64,000 bases of DNA from Oceanospirillum sp048270425 (GCA_048270425.1 JBLWSY010000016.1:29680-93679); one strand, 5' to 3'; counted from the stretch's first letter, positions 36,501-45,012 are shown. The notes: a model not told the origin generated them from the sequence alone. Numbers and translations: made by a program.

Positions 36501-36681
36501 CAAAGTCAACAAAGGCTGCTTCAAGGCTGGGTTCAATACGGGTGATGCGGCCGCGGTAAATATTGGCTTTTTTCTGCTCACGGGAGCCTGATTCAATGTC
36601 CAGGTCGTAAAGTCTCTGGCCATCTACAAGGGCAACACGCAACTCTTCAGGCTGAGTGGCGTTGATTAGCATTCTTTTCAT
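33547..36681 (-). CDS. rne: Ribonuclease E
   Basis: Essential endoribonuclease for mRNA decay and rRNA/tRNA maturation; scaffold of the degradosome. It has 1044 residues. The N-terminal catalytic half (about 1-520) has the S1 domain (ANIYRGRITRIEPSLEAAFVDFG), DNase-I-like active-site aspartates in LVSIDINSARATRG and IVIDFIDM, and the zinc-link cysteines C404 and C407 in CPRCEGQG, at the same numbers as in E. coli. The second half is low-complexity: an Arg/Asn/Asp-rich RNA-binding stretch (about 570-720), then a long Glu/Ala/Thr/Pro-rich region (about 720-1000) and a basic C-terminal end. It is divergent from rluC. Confidence 0.96.
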   Translation of the reverse strand: MKRMLINATQPEELRVALVDGQRLYDLDIESGSREQKKANIYRGRITRIEPSLEAAFVDFGAERHGFLPLKEISKEYFSKKPSEIQGRINIKDVVKEGTEVIVQVDKEERGNKGAALTTFVSLAGRYLVLMPNNARAGGISRRIEGDDRTQLRDAMNQLKTPSDMGVIVRTAGVGRSAEELQVDLDYLLQLWDAIKSAAMERPAPFLVYQESNVIIRAMRDYLRQDVGEVLIDNPEVFQEAMNFIQQVMPGFSSKIKPYEDPVPLFSRFQIESQIETAFQREVKLPSGGSIVIDHTEALVSIDINSARATRGSDIEETALNTNLEAADEIARQLRLRDIGGLIVIDFIDMTPVKNQREVENRMRDALKVDRARVQIGRISRFGLMEMSRQRLRPSLGETSGVVCPRCEGQGTIRDVQSLALSIMRLIEEEAMKDRTAQIRAILPVSVATFLLNEKRKTLSDIETRQGVELLIVPNPHMETPHYEVSRLRDDQLEAAGEEASFEISTEATDKEEEATVNKPVERAQAAVRSVVPATPAPTAPQAEKPAVTEGFFSKLIKGLGNLFAGDSSDNTAKEKKATQDDSEKDSRNNRDKSNRNRRRNERKPRRDNRRDNRNRDERNAREEQDDKATQPDRKSDNKKSDKRNERNSDRNNDRKRQNRDQKAKDVKDVTENTSEDTQEQKAQAEARENNRPKNKRTRNNPRRRRRNRNGEGAEQAENQTQTVADNAPTEAPATPQPKPEVTPQAEPVLAEEKKAEEKKAAPEETQSKETAKAIWAKAEATIASQTEEPSVQADAESAAEAAKAASVPAGGTQSAPVESAKVTETAKTTEPAENVDVVENTEATKVEEAPATEEARTEEVLVAEAPTATAETEQAVDTTTPVAAEAAQHSETVEIAEAEASVTTEEEALSAEAKEPTEAKEEAPVEAEQAAPVEVVEEASAVESAPAEAAATQETPTAVKATEATQPVAEEAPAAEAQPRKRVSRKVRAKIAKENGDVELKIPTLKPNDEAIALPEKKDVVKKTRERKPRSGRVANDPRLDRE

Positions 36682-36690
36682 CGAAGTCTT

Positions 36691-36727
36691 CTGGGTCCTT
36701 GGGACACCCAGTGTCAGCAGAACTGAC
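36691..36727 (-). promoter_or_regulatory. Hairpins in the rne 5' leader
   Basis: Just upstream of the rne start, two small inverted repeats occur: CTGGGT / ACCCAG (36691-36711) and GTCAG / CTGAC (36713-36727). RNase E commonly autoregulates its own mRNA through leader structure, so a role in feedback is plausible but not shown. Confidence 0.35.
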
Positions 36728-37354
36728 CAACCATCGGGAGCTAGGAATCAAAATTTTTATGCGTGCTTAATGCTCTTCAGCACCGGCTATTTGTTATCTG
36801 AGCTGCATTTTAAGGGGCAGTTTCTGATCGTTGGGCCGTACTCTGACTACTTTTCCAGTGAGCCGTTAGCTCTGCGGAATATGGCAGTTAAAGGTGAAAA
36901 ACATACTGGTGGCTTGGTACAGGACTGGATGACGACAAATGATGATACCGGGGCTGGCAATCGGCCAGCGCTAAACAATCCAGTCGTTCCGCAAGTCTCA
37001 CCGGACACGAAACATAAGTTGATCCGTTCGCACTGTTCAGGTTGTTTGGGTGTGCTGTTAACGGAAATAGCAAGCTGTTCGTTCAGCTCACATTCAATGT
37101 GTAATCTGTTACCATCTCGCTGGTTTGCTGCCAGCCCGTTCGCTTTACGGGTACTGCACAGCAGATTAGCGGTGATATCTGCCTGAAAATGCCGGGCTGT
37201 TTTTCCTGTCGGGGGAGTTCATACCCCATCGCTCAGGTGTGCAGGCGACAAATTAGATGTCTGTTGTTAGTCTTTTTTCAGGCGGTCTGCAATATAGCAG
37301 TTATCGTCCAAACCATCAATTTGATTTAGTTGAAGAACTGCCTCAGGAGGCTAT
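36728..37354. other. Long divergent spacer between rne and rluC
   Basis: About 630 bases, beyond the proximal rne leader hairpins, without a supported gene. An open frame covering 36656-37186 begins inside rne on the opposite strand and has no protein-family features. The length agrees with a long rne leader plus divergent promoters; I cannot assign the promoters with confidence. Confidence 0.45.
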
Positions 37355-38323
37355 GTGGCTGAAGCTGCTCATTCTGTTCGTTTTGTCACTGTCGATAGTC
37401 ACAATGAGGGTCAGAGGGTTGATAACTTTCTGATCACCTTTTTGAAAGGGGTGCCAAAAACGCTTGTTTACCGGATTATCCGCAAGGGCGAAGTGCGGGT
37501 AAACAAGAAGCGGGTGAAGGCGGTGTATCGTTTGCAAGTCGGGGATGTTCTGCGTGTTCCACCGGTTCGGGTCGCTGAAAAAGCGGAAGATATGCCGGTC
37601 AGTAAAGCGTTGGCCGAAGCGTTGGAGGCTGCGATTCTAAAAGAGACTGATAACTGGCTGGTGATCAATAAACCCCAAGGGCTGTCTGTTCACGCAGGTT
37701 CCGGTATTCAGGCTGGTCTGATCGAAAGTTTGCGTCAGATTCGGCCGGAAGGCAGTTATCTGGAGCTGGTACATCGTCTGGATAAGGATACATCCGGCTG
37801 TCTTCTGATCGCTAAAAACCGCAAAGCACTTAACTTTTTACAGGAGCAGCTGAAAGCGAAAGCCTTCCGGAAAAAATACCATGCCCTCGCGGTGGGTCGT
37901 TGGCCTCAGGATGTAACTGAGATTGATGCTCCTCTGAAAAAACATGATATTGGTGGTCGGGAGCGTGTCGTTAAAGTCGACCCTAAAGAGGGTAAAGCGT
38001 CACTGACCCGTTTTTGTGTTCTGAAGCGACTGAATGCGAAAGGGGTTGCCTGTACCCTGGTTGAGGCTGAGCCTGTGACTGGCCGAACCCATCAGATTCG
38101 TGTTCATGCGCAGTCGATCGGTCACAGTCTCGTCGGTGATGTGAAGTACGGTGATGACAAGGTGCATCAGCATTTCAAGGGTCTGGGTTTTAAGCGCTTA
38201 TTCCTGCATGCGGCATCCCTTGGCTTTCCTGAGCCTGAAAGTGGAACTTTCGTTGAGATTCATGCGCCTTATGAGTCCAGTCTGAAAAGTATTCTGGATC
38301 GTTTGACGGAGCTTAAGCGTTAA
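37355..38323 (+). CDS. rluC: 23S rRNA pseudouridine synthase RluC
   Basis: Modifies uridines 955, 2504 and 2580 (E. coli numbering) in 23S rRNA. It has 322 residues: an N-terminal S4 RNA-binding domain (about 20-85) and the RluA-type catalytic domain with HRLDKDTSG, the catalytic aspartate being D143. It uses a GTG start four bases after AGGAGG; an overlapping ATG two bases earlier is in another frame. The divergent rne-rluC arrangement is conserved in gammaproteobacteria. Confidence 0.94.
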   Translation: MAEAAHSVRFVTVDSHNEGQRVDNFLITFLKGVPKTLVYRIIRKGEVRVNKKRVKAVYRLQVGDVLRVPPVRVAEKAEDMPVSKALAEALEAAILKETDNWLVINKPQGLSVHAGSGIQAGLIESLRQIRPEGSYLELVHRLDKDTSGCLLIAKNRKALNFLQEQLKAKAFRKKYHALAVGRWPQDVTEIDAPLKKHDIGGRERVVKVDPKEGKASLTRFCVLKRLNAKGVACTLVEAEPVTGRTHQIRVHAQSIGHSLVGDVKYGDDKVHQHFKGLGFKRLFLHAASLGFPEPESGTFVEIHAPYESSLKSILDRLTELKR

Positions 38324-38360
38324 GAGTCAAGCGTTAAGCATTTAAAGAATTAGGTGAGTT

Positions 38361-39014
38361 GTGAAATATCCATTTGTAATTTTTGACTGGGATGGCACCT
38401 TGGTGGATTCTGAGGCACGTATCATTACCAGTATGCAGGCAGCTGCGGATGATTTTGGTTGGCAGCCTGCGCTGACCGATGAGGCGGTGCGTAATATTAT
38501 CGGTTTGGCATTGCCTGAGGCGATTCGGCATATTTGTCCGGGGATTGATGAGGCGGGTGTCGACGCGATTCGCCAGGGTTATACCCACCATTTTCTGGAG
38601 CGCTCCAATCTGGAAATGCCGCTTTTTGACGGTGTCAAAGAGGGTTTGCGGCGCTTAAAAGACGCAGGTTGTGTGCTGGCTGTCGCAACAGGAAAGAGCC
38701 GTCGCGGATTGGATCGGGTTCTGCCTGAGGTTGGCTTGGAGTCCCTGTTTGAGCATACCCGGTGTGCTGATGAAACCCTGTCAAAACCTGATCCTTTAAT
38801 GTTGCATGAACTGCTGGATGTAACCAGCTTTGATGTTCGTCAGGCGGTGATGGTGGGTGATACTGAATATGATCTGGGGATGGCGAAAAATGCCGGTATG
38901 GACCGTATTGCCGTAACCTATGGTGCGCATCATCCGGATCGTTTGCAGAGTTATAACCCTGTTTTTGTGGCCGATCATTTTATTCAGCTGGTTGACTGGG
39001 TTCTAGCGGATTAA
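38361..39014 (+). CDS. HAD-IA family phosphatase (phosphoglycolate phosphatase-like)
   Basis: Cytoplasmic hydrolase of 217 residues. Motif I is FDWDGTLVDSE (nucleophile D9, acid/base D11), motif II lies in LAVATGKSRRG, and motif IV is VMVGDTEYDLGMA. It uses a GTG start with AGGTGA upstream. It follows rluC closely, as its counterpart does in Pseudomonas. The substrate is not determined by sequence; a gph role is one option. Confidence 0.88.
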   Translation: MKYPFVIFDWDGTLVDSEARIITSMQAAADDFGWQPALTDEAVRNIIGLALPEAIRHICPGIDEAGVDAIRQGYTHHFLERSNLEMPLFDGVKEGLRRLKDAGCVLAVATGKSRRGLDRVLPEVGLESLFEHTRCADETLSKPDPLMLHELLDVTSFDVRQAVMVGDTEYDLGMAKNAGMDRIAVTYGAHHPDRLQSYNPVFVADHFIQLVDWVLAD

Positions 39015-39065
39015 CAGGGATAGGCAAAAACTGGTTGCTTTATAAGGTTTTGAGGAGAGGAGCAA

Positions 39066-40109
39066 ATGAGTCAATCTGATTGGAATGAGCCAAAAGCGGG
39101 TGAAGAGGTAAAGGTGCGGCCTGATTCGGTTCAGGGGCAGGCTGCTCCGGCTGCGGGCTCAGAGGGTAATAAAGTGGTATTGGAAGATCCTGTGGTTCAG
39201 CAGAACAAAATGATGCAGCAGTGGCTGATGGAAACGCTCAAAGAGCAGCGCAGGGCTCGGCGTTGGAAGTTGTTTTTTCGCTTTGTCCGCTTTGCGGTGG
39301 TGATTGTTGCTCTGGTATTTGTCTGGAAGTCATCGAATCAGGTCACAGGTGATGAATTTGCGGGAGAACACGTTGCCGTGGTTAATGTTCTGGGGCAGAT
39401 AGGTGAAGAACAGGAAGCTAATGCGGACTCTCTAATCCGGGGGATACGAGCGGCTTTTAATGATGGTGGAACCCGGGCGCTGATTCTGAATATCAACAGC
39501 CCTGGTGGTAGCCCTGTGCATTCCGGTGAGGTTTATGACGAGCTGGTGCGTTTGCGTGCGAAACACCCGGATACCCCGGTATTTGCCGTGATTCGGGATA
39601 TGGGCGCTTCCGGTGCTTATTATATTGCCGCTGGTGCGGATGAAATTTATGCCAATCGTGCCAGCCTTGTTGGTTCTATTGGGGTGGTGTCGGCGGGCTT
39701 TGGTCTAGGCGGTCTGATCGATAAACTGGGGGTAGAGCGCAGAGTATTCACTGCTGGTGATAATAAGGCTTTTCTTGATCCTTTTACTGAGATGAGTGAT
39801 CAGCAGGCTCAATTCTGGCAGTCTGTGTTGTCTCAAACTCATCAGCAGTTTATTAAAGCGGTTAAAGATGGGCGCGGAGATCGCTTGGTGGATGATCCTG
39901 AGATCTTCTCGGGGTTGGTTTGGAGTGGCGAGCAGGCGGTTGATCTTGGGTTGATTGATGGCTTGGCCAGTGTGCGTCAGGTGGCTGAAGAGCAGGTGGG
40001 TGTAAGTCGTTTGATGGACTTTACGCCGGAGCCTTCACCATGGAAGCAGATCAGTCGTGAAATGGGGGTGCAGTTAAAAGCTTTGCTCAATGAGCCTAAG
40101 CTTTACTGA
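39066..40109 (+). CDS. S49 family signal peptide peptidase (SppA/SohB type)
   Basis: Membrane-anchored serine protease of 347 residues. A polar N-terminal stretch (about 1-70) precedes one membrane helix (about 72-92) and the periplasmic protease domain. The Ser-Lys dyad is S182 (MGASGAYY) and K234 (GDNKAFLDPF), 52 residues apart as in short SppA enzymes. It probably degrades released signal peptides or membrane fragments. It shares the rluC-HAD transcript by spacing (51 bases) and ends at a convergent terminator. Confidence 0.9.
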   Translation: MSQSDWNEPKAGEEVKVRPDSVQGQAAPAAGSEGNKVVLEDPVVQQNKMMQQWLMETLKEQRRARRWKLFFRFVRFAVVIVALVFVWKSSNQVTGDEFAGEHVAVVNVLGQIGEEQEANADSLIRGIRAAFNDGGTRALILNINSPGGSPVHSGEVYDELVRLRAKHPDTPVFAVIRDMGASGAYYIAAGADEIYANRASLVGSIGVVSAGFGLGGLIDKLGVERRVFTAGDNKAFLDPFTEMSDQQAQFWQSVLSQTHQQFIKAVKDGRGDRLVDDPEIFSGLVWSGEQAVDLGLIDGLASVRQVAEEQVGVSRLMDFTPEPSPWKQISREMGVQLKALLNEPKLY

Positions 40110-40160
40110 TCTTCAAGTTTAGAGTTTTACCGATCAGACTGGTATCGGATTCTCAGAATG

Positions 40161-40207
40161 AAAATAGCGGGCAGCTTTGTTTGTATACGGTGCCCGCTAT
40201 TTTTTTG
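40161..40207. terminator. Bidirectional terminator between the S49 peptidase gene and maf
   Basis: A 13-base-pair perfect stem AAAATAGCGGGCA / TGCCCGCTATTTT with a 17-base loop and T-run between convergent genes. Confidence 0.85.
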
Positions 40208-40232
40208 TCTGCAGTGTTTGTCGGATCTGTTT

Positions 40233-40814
40233 TTAGTCCAGTGGATACATCCGGAATGCTTTCAGAAGATCGCAAAGGGCTATTAAAGGCAGGCCGACCA
40301 GAGTGTTAGGATCGCGGCCATCCAGTCTTTCGAAAAGTGTGATCCCCAGTCCCTCTGATTTGAAACTGCCTGCGCAATCCAGTGGCAGCTCTTTGTCGAT
40401 GTAGCGAATAATCTGATTATCGGTCAGTTCGCGGAAGTGAACTTCAAAAGGCTCGACAAGGCTTTTGGTTTCACCTGTCTTAGTATTGTGCAGGGCGAGA
40501 CCGGTGAGGAAGGTGATTTTTTGTCCGCTGAAGCTTTTAAGTTGCTTAAGGGCGTTGTCTTTGGTGTGCGGTTTGCCGATAATGCGCCCGTCAAACGTAG
40601 CGACCTGGTCGCTGCCGATGATCAGGCTGTTAGGGTGGTTCTCTGTCAGGGCGGTAGCTTTAGCTCTGGCAAGGCGTTCTACCAGTGTGCTGGCACTCTC
40701 CTCTGCGTGGGCTGTCTCGTCAATATTGGGTGCGTTCTGAGTAAAAGGAAGGCCCAGTTTTTCGAGCAGTTGTTTGCGGTAGGAAGATGTGGATGCCAGA
40801 ACCAGTGAGAGCAT
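40233..40814 (-). CDS. Maf-family nucleotide pyrophosphatase (YceF type)
   Basis: Hydrolyses modified nucleoside triphosphates; the YceF branch prefers 7-methyl-GTP. It has 193 residues. The signatures are ASTSSYRKQLL, IIGSDQVA, GKPHTKDNA and CAGSFKSEGLG. Its place next to yceD-rpmF-plsX, divergently transcribed, is the usual context of YceF rather than of the other Maf paralogue (dTTP/UTP type). Substrate preference is inferred from context. Confidence 0.92.
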   Translation of the reverse strand: MLSLVLASTSSYRKQLLEKLGLPFTQNAPNIDETAHAEESASTLVERLARAKATALTENHPNSLIIGSDQVATFDGRIIGKPHTKDNALKQLKSFSGQKITFLTGLALHNTKTGETKSLVEPFEVHFRELTDNQIIRYIDKELPLDCAGSFKSEGLGITLFERLDGRDPNTLVGLPLIALCDLLKAFRMYPLD

Positions 40815-40974
40815 GTAAATAGTATCCTTTTGATGAGGGTGTTTATCAGCTGCAGCTAGCGTGCTGAGATGTCATTTTAGTGCGTCAGATAAGCATGGGT
40901 GATGGATAACCCGCTGAAAAGTCGATTGTATCCGATCTTTTCTGAGATTATTTGCTGTTCTTGTCTTCAATCCT

Positions 40975-41003
40975 TTGACAGTTGCGGGTCATATCCCTAT
41001 TAT
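40975..41003 (+). promoter_or_regulatory. Strong sigma-70 promoter of yceD-rpmF-plsX
   Basis: TTGACA (40975-40980), 17-base spacer, TATTAT (40998-41003): a perfect -35 and near-consensus -10. The predicted transcription start at about 41010 is only two or three bases before the yceD ATG, which would give an almost leaderless message. Confidence 0.75.
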
Positions 41004-41012
41004 TGCGCGCTT

Positions 41013-41543
41013 ATGTTTGGTGACCGACTTCCCATTACAATCGAGCCGTACAAACTAGCTCGTGATGCAGGTGTTTTAGAGGGGGATATCTCCCTTGAAA
41101 AATGCCATCGCGTGCTTGATGCCCTGGTAAATAGCGATGGGCATTGTCATGTGCGTCTTGAGTTCGATATTGACCCTCAGAGAATCCGCTTTGTACGTGG
41201 TCGGCTGAAGGGCCTGTTTCAGGTGCCCTGCCAGCGATGTATGCAGGCGATGCCTTATGAGGTTGATAGCGAATTTCTGTTAGCTATTGCTGCTTCTGAT
41301 GAGGCTGCGGCTAACTTGCCGAAACAGTATGAACCGCTGATCGTCGAAGACGAAAAGCTTGAGTTGTTGCCTGTGATTGAAGATGAAATTCTTCTGACAC
41401 TGCCTATTGCAGCGTATCACGATGAAGGCGACTGCTCGGTTACAAGTGAAATGCTGGTTTCAGGTGAAGCAGAAGAAGTCCAACCTGAAACTAAACCGGA
41501 AAATCCTTTCAGTGTGTTAGAGCAACTGAAGGGAAAACGTTAA
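41013..41543 (+). CDS. yceD: YceD/DUF177 family, 23S rRNA accumulation protein
   Basis: Protein of 176 residues needed in E. coli for normal 23S rRNA levels. The central CQRC pair (FQVPCQRCMQAM), the acidic VEDEILLTLP stretch and the C-terminal NPFSVLEQLKGKR match the family. The ATG at 41013 is chosen because the protein then begins MFGDRLPITIEP, which lines up with the N-terminus of E. coli YceD. No ribosome-binding site is evident, and a strong promoter ends ten bases upstream. It leads straight into rpmF. Confidence 0.92.
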   Translation: MFGDRLPITIEPYKLARDAGVLEGDISLEKCHRVLDALVNSDGHCHVRLEFDIDPQRIRFVRGRLKGLFQVPCQRCMQAMPYEVDSEFLLAIAASDEAAANLPKQYEPLIVEDEKLELLPVIEDEILLTLPIAAYHDEGDCSVTSEMLVSGEAEEVQPETKPENPFSVLEQLKGKR

Positions 41544-41578
41544 CTGCAACCTCTAGTTGTATTTAGGAGTGAGTTGTC

Positions 41579-41758
41579 ATGGCTGTTCAACAGAACCGTA
41601 AAACCCGTTCTAAGCGCGGTATGCGTCGTTCTCACGATGCGCTGTCTGCGTCTACGCTTTCAGAAGATAAAACTACCGGTGAAGTTCACCTGCGTCACCA
41701 CGTGACTGCAGACGGCTTCTACCGTGGCAACAAAGTGGTTGACAAAGGCGACGAATAA
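41579..41758 (+). CDS. rpmF: 50S ribosomal protein L32
   Basis: Protein of 59 residues beginning MAVQQNRKTRSKRGMRRSHD, the conserved L32 N-terminus. It lacks the zinc-binding cysteines, as is common in gammaproteobacteria. AGGAGT lies eight bases before the ATG. Between yceD and plsX, the standard order, it is likely co-transcribed with both. Confidence 0.97.
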   Translation: MAVQQNRKTRSKRGMRRSHDALSASTLSEDKTTGEVHLRHHVTADGFYRGNKVVDKGDE

Positions 41759-41767
41759 GGTCGGCTT

Positions 41768-42781
41768 GTGTTAATCGCTATTGATGCGATGGGCGGGGAC
41801 TTCGGTCCCCGCGTTGCCATTCCCGCTGCGCTTCGCGCGCTCAAAAAAGACTCCCGTCTTTCCGTTCTTCTGGTTGGTGATCTCAAAGAGATCGAGCCTC
41901 TGCTCCCTAAACAATCGCCGCTGCTTCAGCGCATTCAGCTTCGTCATTCTGATATCTCTGTTGCCATGGGTGATAGTCCTAAGCATGTCTTGCGTCATCA
42001 GAAAGGTTCTTCTATTCATGTTGCGGTTCAGTCAGTTGCTGATAAAGAAGCTGTCGCTTGTGTGAGTGCTGGAAATACTGGTGCCCTGGCGGTGATCAGT
42101 CGTTATCTTCTGAAAATGTACCCCGGAGTCAGTCGACCTGCTATTTGTAGCCAGTTGCCTGTTCAGGGTGGTGAGTGCCTGATGTTGGATCTGGGTGCTA
42201 ACCTTGGCTGTGATGCTGATGATCTCTATCAGTTTGCTCTGATGGGGAGTGCTATGGCTGAGGTCATGCAGCTAAAGAGTGATCCCTCAGTCGGTTTGCT
42301 GAACGTTGGCGAGGAGGAGTTAAAAGGGACTGAGTTGGTTCGCGATGCGGCTGCTATCCTCTCTGCGTCGAAAGATATTCACTACAAGGGTTTTATTGAG
42401 GGAAACGACATTTTTGCCGGTCAGGTTGATGTTATTGTTTGTGATGGCGTTTCCGGTAATACCGCTTTAAAAACCAGTGAAGGCGTTGTTCGTTTTCTGT
42501 TTCAGCAGATTCGTCAGGGATTTAAGAGTTCCTTGTATGCTCGGATTGTCAGTATTCTTGTCAGGCCTGTGTTGAAAAGTATCAAGCGTTCTTTGAATCC
42601 TGATCGTTATAATGGTGCTGTTTTGCTGGGGCTTCAGGGTGTTGTGGTTAAGAGTCATGGTGCTGCTGAAGAGGATGGTTTTTATCGGGCTATTCTGCAT
42701 GCGGTGCATGCTGCTGAGTCAGGCCTTTGTCGGCATGTTGGCGAAAAAGTCGCAAAGGGTAACTCAGGTGTGAATTTGTAA
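41768..42781 (+). CDS. plsX: Phosphate acyltransferase PlsX
   Basis: Makes acyl-phosphate from acyl-ACP for phospholipid synthesis. It has 337 residues, beginning LIAIDAMGGDFGP, with CVSAGNTGAL and DLGANLGCDADDL as further conserved segments. It uses a GTG start with AAGG seven bases upstream that overlaps the rpmF stop region. An extended -10 promoter for fabD follows its stop. Confidence 0.95.
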   Translation: MLIAIDAMGGDFGPRVAIPAALRALKKDSRLSVLLVGDLKEIEPLLPKQSPLLQRIQLRHSDISVAMGDSPKHVLRHQKGSSIHVAVQSVADKEAVACVSAGNTGALAVISRYLLKMYPGVSRPAICSQLPVQGGECLMLDLGANLGCDADDLYQFALMGSAMAEVMQLKSDPSVGLLNVGEEELKGTELVRDAAAILSASKDIHYKGFIEGNDIFAGQVDVIVCDGVSGNTALKTSEGVVRFLFQQIRQGFKSSLYARIVSILVRPVLKSIKRSLNPDRYNGAVLLGLQGVVVKSHGAAEEDGFYRAILHAVHAAESGLCRHVGEKVAKGNSGVNL

Positions 42782-42807
42782 ATTTGGCCTCGATTTTTTT
42801 TTTGCTG

Positions 42808-42816
42808 TGCTATAAT
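42808..42816 (+). promoter_or_regulatory. Extended -10 promoter upstream of fabD
   Basis: TGCTATAAT combines the extended TGn element with a consensus -10 box; no good -35 is seen. It lies about 143 bases before the fabD ATG and would drive the fab cluster independently of plsX. Confidence 0.55.
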
Positions 42817-42958
42817 CGCGCGCTATTCTGGCTTGGGGTCAGATTGTTGTTTCGCACACCTTAGCTGTGGCGGGCAATAGATAAGGATCATAAGGGGTTC
42901 AGCTTGGACGTTAAACGGCTGGAACCTGACTTAATAATAACAGTGTAAAGGGTTTGCT

Positions 42959-43903
42959 ATGACACAGTCCCTGGCTTTTGTTTTTCCTGGACAGGGTTCG
43001 CAGGCAGTAGGCATGCTGAGTGAACTGGCTGATCGTTATGCGGTAGTTCGCACAACATTTGAAGAAGCCTCACAAATTTTAGGTTATGACCTCTGGCAGC
43101 TGGTTCAGGAAGGCCCTGCAGAGACATTAAACCAAACCGATAAAACACAGCCGGCTATCCTGACCGCCAGTGTTGCTATCTGGCGTGTATGGCAGGAGTT
43201 GGAAGGTCCTCGTCCAGCTATGGTTTCCGGCCATAGTTTGGGTGAGTACAGCGCTCTGGTATGTGCGGGCGCTATGAGCTTTGCAGATGCGGTTCGTCTG
43301 GTTAAGCTGCGTGGTGAATTTATGCAGCAGGCTGTACCTGAGGGTACAGGCGCAATGGCCGCTGTTCTTGGGCTGGCTGATGACAAGGTTGAAGAAGCCT
43401 GTCAGGCCGCTGCAGACGGTGATGTTGTGGCTCCGGTTAACTACAATTGTCCGGGGCAGGTTGTGATTGCCGGTAGTGCTGCCGCTGTTGAACGTGCGGG
43501 TGCTAAGTGTCAGGAGCTGGGTGCGAAACGTGTTGTTCCGCTGCCGGTAAGTGTTCCGTCACACTGTGAGCTGATGAAGCCTGCTGCAGAGCTGCTTGCC
43601 GCTGAACTGGAAAATATCACCATTGAAGAGCCACGTATTCCGGTGATTCAGAATGTTGATGGTAAGCCGCACAGCAATGTTGATACCATTCGTGAAAACC
43701 TGCTGGCACAGTTGTACAGCCCGGTTCGTTGGGTTTCCTGTGTTGAGCACATGGTTGAGCAGGGTGTTGATACCACTGTTGAGTGTGGTCCGGGCAAGGT
43801 TCTGGCCGGCCTTAACAAAAAGATTCAGCGTAGCCTGAAAGTTCTGGCGGTTAATGATCCCGAATCATTAACATCGACCATTGAGCTGGTCAAAGGCGCC
43901 TAA
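42959..43903 (+). CDS. fabD: Malonyl-CoA:ACP transacylase
   Basis: Loads malonyl groups onto ACP for fatty-acid elongation. It has 314 residues. It starts with FVFPGQGSQ, the nucleophile is S93 in GHSLGEYSAL, and VPSHCELM holds the catalytic histidine. It is preceded by an AT-rich leader with its own promoter. fabG begins 22 bases after the stop. Confidence 0.96.
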   Translation: MTQSLAFVFPGQGSQAVGMLSELADRYAVVRTTFEEASQILGYDLWQLVQEGPAETLNQTDKTQPAILTASVAIWRVWQELEGPRPAMVSGHSLGEYSALVCAGAMSFADAVRLVKLRGEFMQQAVPEGTGAMAAVLGLADDKVEEACQAAADGDVVAPVNYNCPGQVVIAGSAAAVERAGAKCQELGAKRVVPLPVSVPSHCELMKPAAELLAAELENITIEEPRIPVIQNVDGKPHSNVDTIRENLLAQLYSPVRWVSCVEHMVEQGVDTTVECGPGKVLAGLNKKIQRSLKVLAVNDPESLTSTIELVKGA

Positions 43904-43925
43904 GTTTACTCTTATGGAGAATCAG

Positions 43926-44669
43926 ATGAGTATTGAAGGAAAAGTAGCTCTGGTAACAGGTGCAAGCCGTGGTATTGGTCGTGCAACTGCTTATGCTCTG
44001 GGCAAAATGGGCGCCATTGTTGTAGGTACTGCAACGTCTGAATCTGGTGCTCAGAATATTACTGAAGGTCTTGCTGAACAGGGCTATCAGGGTAAAGGTT
44101 ATGTTCTGAACGTAACTTCTCAGGAGTCTGTAGACTCTGTTGTTAAAGCGATTACCGAAGAATTCGGCGCTCCTTTGATCGTTATCAACAACGCAGGTAT
44201 CACACAGGATAACCTGCTGATGCGGATGAAAGAGGACGAGTGGGATTCTGTTATCGACACAAACCTGAAGTCTGTTTACCGTGTTGCTAAGGCAACCATG
44301 CGTGGCATGACGAAAGCGCGTTGGGGTCGTATTGTGAATATCAGTTCTGTTGTTGCCACTATGGGCAATATGGGGCAAAGCAACTACGCAGCAGCTAAAG
44401 CAGGTATGGAAGGTTTTACCCGTGCAATGGCGCGCGAAGTGGCTTCCCGTAACATTACGGTTAATGCGGTAGCTCCGGGCTTTATTGCAACGGATATGAC
44501 ACACGCATTGCCTGAAGAGCAGCATAAAATGCTGCTGACACAGATTCCTCTGGCCCGTCTGGGCCAGCCAGAAGAGATTGCTAATGCTGTCGCTTTCCTG
44601 GCGAGTGAAGGTGCGAGTTACATCACTGGTGAAACTCTGCAAGTTAATGGCGGCATGAATATGCGCTAA
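43926..44669 (+). CDS. fabG: 3-oxoacyl-ACP reductase
   Basis: NADPH-dependent reductase of the fatty-acid elongation cycle, in the short-chain dehydrogenase family. It has 247 residues: the cofactor motif TGASRGIGRA, INNAGIT, the catalytic S-Y-K set in NISSVV and YAAAKAG, and the C-terminal ITGETLQVNGGMNM. The ATG at 43926 is chosen for its GGAGA site six bases upstream and the standard MSIEGKVALVTGA start; the frame is open further 5' inside fabD. Confidence 0.96.
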   Translation: MSIEGKVALVTGASRGIGRATAYALGKMGAIVVGTATSESGAQNITEGLAEQGYQGKGYVLNVTSQESVDSVVKAITEEFGAPLIVINNAGITQDNLLMRMKEDEWDSVIDTNLKSVYRVAKATMRGMTKARWGRIVNISSVVATMGNMGQSNYAAAKAGMEGFTRAMAREVASRNITVNAVAPGFIATDMTHALPEEQHKMLLTQIPLARLGQPEEIANAVAFLASEGASYITGETLQVNGGMNMR

Positions 44670-44778
44670 AGCCGGTTGTTGGCTGGTAGCTATTGCGCCA
44701 CTCAGTAACCCTCTATAAAATACCGGTCAGCTTTTATTGCTGTTCGGATATTTGTACCCACAGGAGAAATTTTAAGTT

Positions 44779-45012
44779 ATGAGCACTATCGAAGAGCGTG
44801 TAAAAAAGATCGTAAGTGAGCAGCTGGGTGTTAAAGAAGAAGAAATCACCAATGCATCTTCTTTCGTTGACGATCTGGGTGCAGACTCTCTGGACACCGT
44901 TGAGCTGGTAATGGCTCTGGAAGAAGAGTTTGAAACTGAGATTCCTGATGAAGAAGCTGAGAAGATTACTACCGTTCAGGAAGCAATCGACTACGTAGTT
45001 TCTCACCAGTAA
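44779..45012 (+). CDS. acpP: Acyl carrier protein
   Basis: Carrier of growing acyl chains, 77 residues and strongly acidic. The phosphopantetheine site is S37 in GADSLDTVELVM. AGGAGA precedes the ATG. A hairpin follows the gene, which may set the high acpP level compared with its neighbours. Confidence 0.98.
   Translation: MSTIEERVKKIVSEQLGVKEEEITNASSFVDDLGADSLDTVELVMALEEEFETEIPDEEAEKITTVQEAIDYVVSHQ

Noticed and set aside
36656..37186. 176-codon frame in the rne-rluC spacer
   Set aside because: It starts inside rne, has no ribosome-binding site and reads as non-protein composition; the spacer is better explained as a leader region.
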